From contig CAZUJU010000103.1 of assembly GCA_964620675.1 (NCBI GenBank), positions 1-5,594 on the forward strand: a DNA stretch of 5,594 nt. Direction: 5' to 3'. This stretch comes from CAYSFW01 sp964620675 (GTDB lineage Bacteria; Pseudomonadota; Gammaproteobacteria; UWMA-0217). Below the pieces are notes generated by a model. The model worked only from the letters and a program-made list of their open reading frames with translations. It was not told where the DNA came from and searched no databases. Both the position numbers and the translations under genes were made by a program. Positions 1-5,594 of the stretch are shown here, piece by piece; the stretch's first letter is position 1, and every line of letters begins with the position of its first letter.

Positions 1-2345
1 CACTGCGCGAGGTGGGGCAGCCCAAGGCCCCATTGGAAGGGGTGCTGATCTATGTACCGACCAAGCGACCCGAAACCGACGAGCAGAAGCAGGCTGACCC
101 ATTCGCCCTGTATGCAGAATGCGGCGCCGTATTCCCGCAAGACGATGGCGACGAGTACTTTAGCCTGTGCCTTCGCGCCAGGCCGGATTTTGCTACTCAG
201 ATCCGCCAGGTGTTCGCCGGTTCGCCTTCAGGGCCGACCTTTGCGGTGATCGATGCCATTGGTGGCGGCGTGAGCTGGCCGCAATTGCGAGCCACTTTGC
301 GGGTGGAGTCTGGCCGGGAGATTCTGGCAGCACTGCTGGCGCCAAGCGTCAGCCAAATCGATGCACTGAAGGGGGAGGAAGGTTGGGGGCAAGAGGCACG
401 CGACTTCCTCCGCGCCACCTTGGGCCTAAGCGTGAAGACGCGCGGCAAGACTTGGGCCGCCCTCGTGGATGAACTGTGGCGCTATGTGCTGTTCAGCGAG
501 TTCGTGTTTGATTTGCCGGTGGCGCTGCCGGAGACCCTGAAGGGGGTGCCCCACGCACCGATGGAAGCCAGACCGATCGTCGAGGATGTGTGCGACCGTC
601 TACGCAGCGATCCTAAGTCACGCGCGGTTTATATCGAGCGGGCCGAAACCATCGAGGCGGAGCTGGCTCTTCCCGATCTGTGTGGAGCGATTGAAGACCT
701 GGGCGAGCGCGACACCTTCCCCTTCGAGGAGCGCACCTTCCTGCGTCTGGGAGTCAAGGGGATTGTCACCGGCGATACCGACGCTACGCGCAGGGTGCTG
801 GCGGGCCGCAAGAACTCGGTCTGGATGGACAAGGGAGAAAGCCAGGCCCAATGGGAGCTGGTGCGCTCTGGTTTGAGCCTGGTCGAGGCCTGCGAAGACC
901 TTGAGCGCCAGTTGCCCGACCATGCTCGCTCCCAGGCCGAGTTGATCGATTTCTACCTGGGCAGCTTGCGCGAGGCTGACCGCCTGCAACGCGAGTTTGA
1001 GCAAGCCGCTGGCGACTTCCTCGACCCGCACGGCTTGCTGCATGAAGTCATCAGCCAGGCCCGGGCCCGCTATCGGCGCCTGGCGGAAAAGGTTCAGGGC
1101 ATGTTCGTGAAACACATCGAAACTGCTGGTTGGCCGCCCACCGGGCGCCTGGCCAATGGCGATGCCTTTGATCGCCTGGTGGCGGATCGCCTCAAGGAAA
1201 GTGGCCGCAAGGTGGCCTACCTGATGGTCGACGCCCTGCGCTATGAGTTGGGTGTGACCCTCGAAAAACTGCTGGCGGAAGACGGGCCGGTCGAGCTGCA
1301 AGCGGCCTATGCGCAGCTACCGACCATCACCCTGGTGGGCATGGCCAGCTTGCTGCCGGGCGCCCGCACTGGGCTGACCCTGTCGCTGGAGAACGATTCA
1401 CTCCTGCCCAAGCTGGCCGGAGCGCCCGTGGGCAATGTCGCGCAACGCATGAATGTGCTGGCCAAGCGGTACGGCGATCGCTTCTCGGAGATGTTGCTCA
1501 ACGATTTCGTGCGCGGCAAACCGAAGCTTGCTGAGACCGTCGACCTGCTGGTGCTGCGTTCCACGGAAATCGATAGCCAGCTCGAAAGCAACCCCGAAAC
1601 CACGCTGGGCCTGATCCCCGGCACGCTGAAACTGATTCGCGTCGCTCTGCACAAGCTGCGCGGCATGGGCTTCAAGGAAGCGGTCATCGTCACCGACCAC
1701 GGCTTCTTCCTGAACGCACAAGCGGAGGCTGGCGATGTGTGTGTGAAGCCCCAGGGTAAATGGCCGGTGAATGCACACGACCGCATGATGCTGGGCGATG
1801 GAACGGCAGATGGACATAGCCTGGTTGTCAGCGCAGAGAAGATTGGTATTCGCGGCGGTTTCTCCCAAGTGGCTTTGCCCCGCAGCATGGCGCCCTATCG
1901 CTCGGGACATTTGTATTTCCACGGCGGGGCGTCCCTGGCGGAGGCCGTTGTGCCGGTGCTGGTGGCGCGGCTCGATACGGTCGCCCATGCGCAACTGCGC
2001 AAGGTGGTGGTGGAGTTAGGCTACAAGAACGGTGCGAAAAGAATTACTACGTTCATGCCTGTTATTGAGGTTTCCCTATTGTCCGACGATATGTTCTCTC
2101 AAGACATAAGCGTGGAAATTCTGCTGGAAGCGCAGGACAGCAAGGGCAATGTGGTGGGTGAGCCGCGCCCAGGCGGAGATGTAAACCCTGCGACCAGAAC
2201 CGTGACCTTGATGCCAGGTCAACGCAAGCAAATTGCGCTACGCATGGATGACGAGTTCAGAGGCAAGTTCGCGGTCAAGGCGCTGAATCCCACCACGCTG
2301 GTGGCCTACAGAAATCTGACCCTTGAAACCGACTATACGGAATGA
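1..2345 (+). CDS. pglZ: BREX phosphatase-like protein PglZ (5' end cut by the window)
   Basis: PglZ is a core BREX protein of the alkaline phosphatase superfamily, needed for defence; its exact substrate is not settled. The frame is open from base 3. A GTG at 12 gives 777 residues, but homology-like sequence continues before it (Leu-Arg-Glu-Val), so the true start probably lies upstream. Numbering from that GTG, the N-terminal part holds a DPFALY segment typical of PglZ, followed by a helical region to about residue 390. The phosphatase core has a metal-site-like MVDALRYE (Asp407), IVTDHGFF (Asp562, His563) and HGGASLAEAVVP (His637, Glu644). Residues about 680-777 look like a beta-sandwich tail. 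The stop overlaps the brxL start by four bases, indicating one operon with coupled translation. The length suggests the shorter PglZ form rather than the ~830-residue type A; that assignment is from memory. No frameshift is seen. Confidence 0.93.
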   Translation, partial: LREVGQPKAPLEGVLIYVPTKRPETDEQKQADPFALYAECGAVFPQDDGDEYFSLCLRARPDFATQIRQVFAGSPSGPTFAVIDAIGGGVSWPQLRATLRVESGREILAALLAPSVSQIDALKGEEGWGQEARDFLRATLGLSVKTRGKTWAALVDELWRYVLFSEFVFDLPVALPETLKGVPHAPMEARPIVEDVCDRLRSDPKSRAVYIERAETIEAELALPDLCGAIEDLGERDTFPFEERTFLRLGVKGIVTGDTDATRRVLAGRKNSVWMDKGESQAQWELVRSGLSLVEACEDLERQLPDHARSQAELIDFYLGSLREADRLQREFEQAAGDFLDPHGLLHEVISQARARYRRLAEKVQGMFVKHIETAGWPPTGRLANGDAFDRLVADRLKESGRKVAYLMVDALRYELGVTLEKLLAEDGPVELQAAYAQLPTITLVGMASLLPGARTGLTLSLENDSLLPKLAGAPVGNVAQRMNVLAKRYGDRFSEMLLNDFVRGKPKLAETVDLLVLRSTEIDSQLESNPETTLGLIPGTLKLIRVALHKLRGMGFKEAVIVTDHGFFLNAQAEAGDVCVKPQGKWPVNAHDRMMLGDGTADGHSLVVSAEKIGIRGGFSQVALPRSMAPYRSGHLYFHGGASLAEAVVPVLVARLDTVAHAQLRKVVVELGYKNGAKRITTFMPVIEVSLLSDDMFSQDISVEILLEAQDSKGNVVGEPRPGGDVNPATRTVTLMPGQRKQIALRMDDEFRGKFAVKALNPTTLVAYRNLTLETDYTE
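2342..2345 (+). promoter_or_regulatory. pglZ stop / brxL start overlap (ATGA)
   Basis: The TGA of pglZ (2343-2345) and the ATG of brxL (2342-2344) share bases. Only a weak purine run (CGGA) precedes the start. This arrangement normally means translational coupling by re-initiation, so BrxL output should follow that of PglZ. Confidence 0.8.
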
Positions 2346-4453
2346 ACCTGATGGACGAACTGGACCAAAAACTGAACGCCACATTCGACGGCAAAGTGCT
2401 GCGCAAGGACTTGCTGCATCGAATCAAGAAAGGCACCAACGTCCCGACGTTCGTCCTGGAATTCCTGCTCGCCAAGTATTGCGCCAGCAATGACCAGGCA
2501 GAGATGGATGCAGGCATGGAGGCCGTGCTGTCGTCGCTGCAGGAGAACTACGTTCGGCCAGACGAGGCCAATGCCGCGCAGTCCAAGGTCGCCACCAAGG
2601 GCAAGCATCGGTTCATCGACAAGGTTCACGTTCGCTACGTCGAGAAAGAGAAGCGCCACTGGGCATCGCTGGAAAACTTCAACTCGCAACGCATCGCGAT
2701 TGGCGAAAAGTTCTACCGTGACAACGACAGGCTGCTGGAAGGCGGCATCTGGGCCGAAGTCACCCTGGCGCACAACGACATCGATGAGGACGACTACGCG
2801 TTCTCCATTGAGGATCTGCGGCCGATTCAGTTAACTAAATTCGATTACTACTCGTATGCGCTCAAGCGAGAGGAGTTTTCGCGAGATGAATGGTTGGCAG
2901 CAGTTTTGCGTTCTGTCGGATTGGAGCCTTCCAAATTAACCAAGAGGGTTCAGTTCCATTTCGTCGCAAGATTGGCGGCGCTTGTTGAGCCCAATTACAA
3001 CTATATAGAACTGGGCCCGCGAGGCACTGGGAAGTCCTATTTCTTCAGTGAGTTCTCGCCCTACGCCACCTTGATCTCGGGGGGCCAGGCAACCAAGGCC
3101 ACGCTGTTCTACAACAACGCTCGGCGAAAGGTGGGCCTGGTTGGATTTTGGGATACGGTGGCCTTTGACGAAGTGGGCGGCATCAAGGTCAAAGACCCAG
3201 ACACCATTCAGATCATGAAAGACTTTATGGCCAACGGGCGCTTTTCGCGCGGGGCCGAAGTCATCGCCGATGCCAGTCTTAGTTTCGTCGGCAACATCGA
3301 TGTGTCGGTGCAGCAGGTCGTCAACTCCAACGAGCACGATCTGTTTCAGCCGCTGCCGCCGGAACTTGACCTGGCTGTGATGGACCGCTTCGCCGCGTAC
3401 ATCCCAGGCTGGGAGATGCCGAAGAACAGCAGCGAGTTCCTGACCAGCAATTACGGGTTCATCACCGACTACTTGGCAGAGGCCTTCCACTACCAGTTCA
3501 AGCACACCAACCGGTATGAGGAAGTGAGCAAGCGCATTCGACTCGGCAAATCGATCGAGGGGCGCGACGAAAAAGGCATCAAAAAGACTGTCTGCGCGTT
3601 CTTGAAGGTGCTCCACCCGAACGGGCCACCGTCAGATGATGAGTTCGATGAGTACGTGGCCTACGCGATAGAGTGCCGCCGCCGCGTCAAGGAGCAGATG
3701 AACAAGCGCAAACCCGATGACGAGTTTGCACGCATCAATCTGTCCTACTTCAAGGCCAGCGGTGAGGAGGTGGTGGTTTTCTGCCCGGAGTCGAAGGATG
3801 CGCCCGCGACGCAAGAGCCCGCGCGCCGCAGATTGATCCCATCGGAACAACGATCGAGAGCAGTGCCCGAAGTGGCATCAGTTGCGGGGTTGGGTCGGAC
3901 TGTCGTCGCGTCACCACCCCAAGCAACACCGATACCCGAGGCGGTTGCTTCGACACCTCAGTTGGCGACTCCAGTACCGGTGGAGCTCAAGGCGCAACAT
4001 TTCACGATCCTTTATGGCGATACGGGCTATAGCTATGAGTCAATCATCGGACCCTACTTACGCGGCGCTACGACGGTGGTTATTGAAGACCCGTACATTC
4101 GACTTCAGCATCAAATTCATAATTTCGTGCGATTTTGCGAAACGGTCCTGAAGGCAGCTACAGTAAGAAAAATTAGCCTCATTACCGGCTACGACGACAA
4201 GACGCAGTTGGCCGACATTGCCGAAAAGCTCGAAGAACTTAAGCAGAGTCTGCTTGAATTGGATGTCGAACTGGAGGTTAAACTCAACCCTAACATCCAT
4301 GATCGAGAAATTCGGCTCGATAATGGCTGGGTCATTAAAATTGGTCGGGGTCTGGATTTCTACCAAAAGCCAGGGGGATGGTTCGAGGTCGGGGCGAACG
4401 ACCTAAGTCTCCGCAAGTGTCTCGAAACTAAAGTGGATATTTTTCGCGTGTGA
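2342..4453 (+). CDS. brxL: BREX AAA+ protein BrxL with a MITD1-like C-terminal domain in place of the Lon-like domain
   Basis: BrxL is the BREX AAA+ ATPase; characterised members form MCM-like rings on DNA and act in phage restriction. This one has 703 residues. Residues about 1-190 match the BrxL N-terminal domain (LRKDLLHRIKKG, NVPTFVLEFLLAKYC, GGIWAEV). The ATPase has Walker A GPRGTGKS (225-232, Lys231), Walker B TVAFDE (272-277, Asp276, Glu277), a sensor-1-like Asn318 in SFVGNI, and MDRFAAYIPGWE with Arg349 as a probable arginine finger. A helical lid follows to about 483. A Pro/Ala/Val-rich, probably disordered linker spans 484-552. The rest (553-703) is a MIT_C, phospholipase-D-like domain; no Lon-type protease domain or Ser-Lys dyad is recognisable. 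The ATG overlaps the pglZ stop as ATGA. A second ATG at 2351 (Met4) is possible. The Shine-Dalgarno is weak, consistent with coupling to pglZ. Confidence 0.93.
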   Translation: MNLMDELDQKLNATFDGKVLRKDLLHRIKKGTNVPTFVLEFLLAKYCASNDQAEMDAGMEAVLSSLQENYVRPDEANAAQSKVATKGKHRFIDKVHVRYVEKEKRHWASLENFNSQRIAIGEKFYRDNDRLLEGGIWAEVTLAHNDIDEDDYAFSIEDLRPIQLTKFDYYSYALKREEFSRDEWLAAVLRSVGLEPSKLTKRVQFHFVARLAALVEPNYNYIELGPRGTGKSYFFSEFSPYATLISGGQATKATLFYNNARRKVGLVGFWDTVAFDEVGGIKVKDPDTIQIMKDFMANGRFSRGAEVIADASLSFVGNIDVSVQQVVNSNEHDLFQPLPPELDLAVMDRFAAYIPGWEMPKNSSEFLTSNYGFITDYLAEAFHYQFKHTNRYEEVSKRIRLGKSIEGRDEKGIKKTVCAFLKVLHPNGPPSDDEFDEYVAYAIECRRRVKEQMNKRKPDDEFARINLSYFKASGEEVVVFCPESKDAPATQEPARRRLIPSEQRSRAVPEVASVAGLGRTVVASPPQATPIPEAVASTPQLATPVPVELKAQHFTILYGDTGYSYESIIGPYLRGATTVVIEDPYIRLQHQIHNFVRFCETVLKAATVRKISLITGYDDKTQLADIAEKLEELKQSLLELDVELEVKLNPNIHDREIRLDNGWVIKIGRGLDFYQKPGGWFEVGANDLSLRKCLETKVDIFRV
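3791..3997 (+). other. Low-complexity linker within brxL
   Basis: Residues about 484-552 of BrxL are rich in Pro, Ala, Val, Thr and Ser, with stretches such as VVASPPQATPIPEAVAS and PQLATPVPVE. They lack the hydrophobic spacing of a folded domain. This looks like a flexible tether joining the AAA+ lid to the C-terminal MIT_C domain. Its boundaries are approximate. Confidence 0.75.
3998..4450 (+). other. MIT_C (MITD1-type, phospholipase-D-like) domain within brxL
   Basis: BrxL residues 553-703 carry, in order, the same motifs I recall from the C-terminal domain of human MITD1: GYSYESI (562-568), IEDPYIR (581-587), HNFVRFCE (593-600), IHDREIR (652-658), NGWVIKIGRGLD (661-672) and ETKVDIF (695-701). 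The match is near identity in several motifs, and the ends agree. In MITD1 this domain adopts a single-half phospholipase D fold and binds acidic membranes. The MIT_C family description mentions some bacterial proteins, so the domain is known in bacteria. Its role in BREX is inference: membrane tethering, partner binding or nucleic acid binding. His653, Arg655 and Asp660 fit H-x-K-x4-D with Arg for Lys. Confidence 0.85.
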
Positions 4454-4500
4454 TCCTCGCTTCTACCGTGCCGGAATAGGGGTTGTTCGCCAAGATCACA

Positions 4501-4528
4501 ACAACAGGGGACAGACGACGGTTTACGG
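4501..4528. repeat. Left inverted repeat of the RAYT element
   Basis: This 28-base stretch, containing aggggacagac and acggttt, matches the reverse complement of 5292-5319 at 24 of 28 positions. It lies 47 bases after the brxL stop and just past the 3' end of the transposase gene. Unlike the right copy, its internal hairpin is degenerate. An extra AATAGGGG, the first bases of the right repeat read on the minus strand, occurs at 4475-4482. It probably marks the element's end nearest brxL. Confidence 0.8.
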
Positions 4529-4534
4529 TTAATC

Positions 4535-5254
4535 TCATTCACCGAACAACTCCCCCGACTCAGGTTCTACCATCCGGCGTGGCCGCCCCGATTTTCCAGG
4601 AACTGCCCGCCGCCCCACGGCACTCGTCACCTGCGCCGCGAAGGCCGCATTCCCCAACGCGTAATTCCCATTTGTCGCTCGGCGAATTTCATCCACCAGT
4701 CCGGGCTCCAACTCATAGCGAAACAGCTCGCGGTACGCCACCGCGCGGCTTGCCGCATCCTTGCCCAGCGCAAGATACAACGAATGGGGTTTGAGTAAAC
4801 CATCATGATCGCCCTGCGCGTTACCGCGGTAACTCGACCAACGGTATTCCGCCGGATGCGCCACCATATCCGCCCGAACAGGATTCAACTCGATGTAACG
4901 CTGACAGGCTAGCAAATAACTTTCTTCCTGCGTGAGGCACGAGCGGAAGCGTCCTTCCCATAAGGTTCCACTGCGTCGATACGTGCGGTTAATGTACTGC
5001 ACGTAGCGTTGACCGAGCGCCTTCATCAACGCCCCCGGCGCTTCAGGCCGAGTTGCCGAAATCAGCAAGTGGACGTGATTGGTCATGAGCACATAAGCGT
5101 GAATCTGAGATCCGGTTTTATCCGCGTGCTCGCGTAGCCAGTCGAGATAAAACCGGTAATCCTCATCGGCATAAAAGCACGCTTGCCGGTTGTTACCACG
5201 CTGGATGATATGAAGCGGAACGTTTGGTAAAGCCAGGCGGGCGCGGCGCGGCAT
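4535..5254 (-). CDS. REP-associated tyrosine transposase (RAYT, Y1/HUH, IS200-like)
   Basis: RAYTs are single-strand DNA transposases of the Y1/HUH group, usually domesticated or moving only short REP-like palindromes. The 239-residue protein starts MPRRARLALP with the family segment NVPLHIIQRGNNRQ (11-24). The metal-binding HUH motif is HVH (60-62) in YVLMTNHVHLL. A GTLWEGRFRS segment (96-105) follows, then YLLACQRYIELNPVRA, where Tyr120 is the likely nucleophile and Tyr113 the alternative. WSSYRGNA (139-146) and a basic tail with SGRPRR (222-227) complete the usual RAYT pattern. It is longer than the ~165-residue E. coli RAYT but normal for the longer RAYT groups. On the minus strand, GAGAAA sits five bases before the ATG as a possible Shine-Dalgarno. 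The gene is intact, convergent to brxL, and lies between inverted repeats. It has no evident role in the BREX system. Confidence 0.94.
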   Translation of the reverse strand: MPRRARLALPNVPLHIIQRGNNRQACFYADEDYRFYLDWLREHADKTGSQIHAYVLMTNHVHLLISATRPEAPGALMKALGQRYVQYINRTYRRSGTLWEGRFRSCLTQEESYLLACQRYIELNPVRADMVAHPAEYRWSSYRGNAQGDHDGLLKPHSLYLALGKDAASRAVAYRELFRYELEPGLVDEIRRATNGNYALGNAAFAAQVTSAVGRRAVPGKSGRPRRMVEPESGELFGE

Positions 5255-5290
5255 GGCGATTTCTCAAGGTTGAAGTTGCCCCGACTATAT

Positions 5291-5303
5291 CACGGAAACC
5301 GTG
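5291..5303. repeat. REP-like short hairpin
   Basis: CACGGAAACCGTG is a perfect five-base stem with a three-base loop, at the inner edge of the right inverted repeat. A short palindrome next to a conserved tetranucleotide-like flank is what RAYT enzymes bind in other systems. It is too short and lacks a T-tract to be a terminator. Confidence 0.5.
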
Positions 5304-5319
5304 GTCTGTCCCCTATTGT
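5292..5319. repeat. Right inverted repeat of the RAYT element
   Basis: This is the counterpart of 4501-4528 (24 of 28 bases, inverted), containing gtctgtcccct. It lies 37 bases upstream of the transposase start. Together the repeats bound a unit of about 819 bases. Such a repeat pair around a RAYT gene suggests the sites the enzyme recognises. Confidence 0.8.
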
Positions 5320-5395
5320 CCCAAGCTGCGACAGCGCCTCATGAAGCAGGTGCGCGATGTCTTGTGGTGGGGGTGCAACCATTCTGTGATGTGCG

Positions 5396-5476
5396 GCCTA
5401 ACGTTTAAGGTAAGGGGCGCGTCGCTTGCGGCGCGTCCTAGCGACCGAAGGGAGCGCCTTGACCGCAGTGTTAGCC
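5396..5476. other. attC-like palindromic site (candidate integron recombination site)
   Basis: The 81-base stretch starts with GCCTAAC (5396-5402), fitting the R'' consensus RYYYAAC, and ends with GTTAGCC (5470-5476), close to R' GTTRRRY but with C at the sixth position. Inside, GGCGC (5416-5420) pairs with GCGCC (5454-5458), as L''/L' arms would. A competing hairpin, 5416-5438, forms with two G-T pairs. No integrase is visible, and the outer arms pair over only five bases, so this is a candidate only. The surrounding 5320-5511 holds no convincing gene. Confidence 0.35.
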
Positions 5477-5511
5477 CGGGGCTGTAAGAAACGTAAGCTG
5501 GTGCCGTTCTT

Positions 5512-5594
5512 CACCATATCCGCCCGAACAGGATTCAATTCGATGTAACGCTGACAGGCTAGCAAATAACTTTCTTCCTGCGTGAGGCACGAGC
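5512..5594 (-). pseudogene. Truncated second RAYT transposase copy (continues beyond the window)
   Basis: These 83 bases match 4862-4944 of the intact transposase at 82 positions; the only difference is C at 4889 versus T at 5539. They encode, on the minus strand, residues about 104-131, including the catalytic-tyrosine segment YLLACQRYIELNPVRA. Similarity stops sharply between 5511 and 5512. On the minus strand the frame then runs into 37 unrelated residues and stops at 5398-5400, so the C-terminal ~108 residues are lost. The upstream half may be intact outside the window. The near identity implies a recent duplication or a very recent second insertion. Confidence 0.88.

Noticed and set aside
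618..1301. Long open frame of 227 codons on the minus strand
   Set aside because: It lies wholly opposite pglZ, whose motifs are clear. The translation shows no recognisable domain, and long antisense frames are common in GC-rich genes.
1307..1994. Two overlapping minus-strand open frames of 193 and 198 codons
   Set aside because: Both are opposite the PglZ catalytic core and overlap each other; neither has family motifs.
2936..3616. Minus-strand open frame of 226 codons inside brxL
   Set aside because: It is antisense to the Walker A to lid region of the AAA+ domain, which is plainly coding on the plus strand.
3782..4453. Lon-type Ser-Lys protease domain at the BrxL C-terminus
   Set aside because: Nothing in residues 481-703 resembles the Lon proteolytic domain; the folded part matches MIT_C instead.
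4482..4505. GTTGTT ... AACAAC hairpin after brxL as a terminator
   Set aside because: The stem is six AT-rich pairs around a 12-base loop with no T-tract, too weak to call.
5224..5487. Plus-strand open frame of 87 codons across the RAYT upstream region
   Set aside because: It crosses the inverted repeat and the attC-like palindrome, has no recognisable protein features, and begins inside the transposase gene on the other strand.

Overview
The window looks like part of a mobile or defence-island region of a GC-rich proteobacterium. A beta- or gammaproteobacterium is my inference, based on protein similarity, roughly 60% GC over most coding sequence, and a REP-associated (RAYT) transposase with its typical flanking repeats. 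The species cannot be named from this sequence.

Positions 1-4453 hold the 3' end of a BREX phage-defence operon on the plus strand. The first gene is pglZ (alkaline-phosphatase-superfamily protein); its 5' end lies before the window. The second is brxL (AAA+ protein), which overlaps the pglZ stop by four bases (ATGA). The other expected BREX genes (brxA, brxB, brxC, pglX) would lie upstream and are not visible, so the subtype cannot be fixed; a type 1-like layout with a shorter PglZ is most likely.

The notable feature is the C-terminus of BrxL. The N-terminal and AAA+ parts look normal for the family. The Lon-protease-like C-terminal domain usual in ~690-residue BrxL proteins is not recognisable. 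After a Pro/Ala/Val-rich linker (residues about 484-552), the last ~150 residues closely resemble the C-terminal phospholipase-D-like domain of eukaryotic MITD1 (the MIT_C family), a membrane-binding module of an ESCRT-III partner. This BrxL also keeps an H-x-R-x4-D pattern close to the phospholipase D HKD motif. The domain suggests a BREX variant whose DNA-translocating AAA+ engine is tethered to membrane or another partner.

Positions 4454-5319 hold a compact RAYT element, convergent to the BREX operon: a 239-residue Y1/HUH transposase on the minus strand between imperfect 28-base inverted repeats (24 of 28 match). Positions 5320-5511 carry no convincing gene, but contain a palindromic stretch (5396-5476) resembling an integron attC site. 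From 5512 to the window end there is a second, truncated RAYT copy in the same orientation, identical to the first at 82 of 83 bases and broken at its 3' side.
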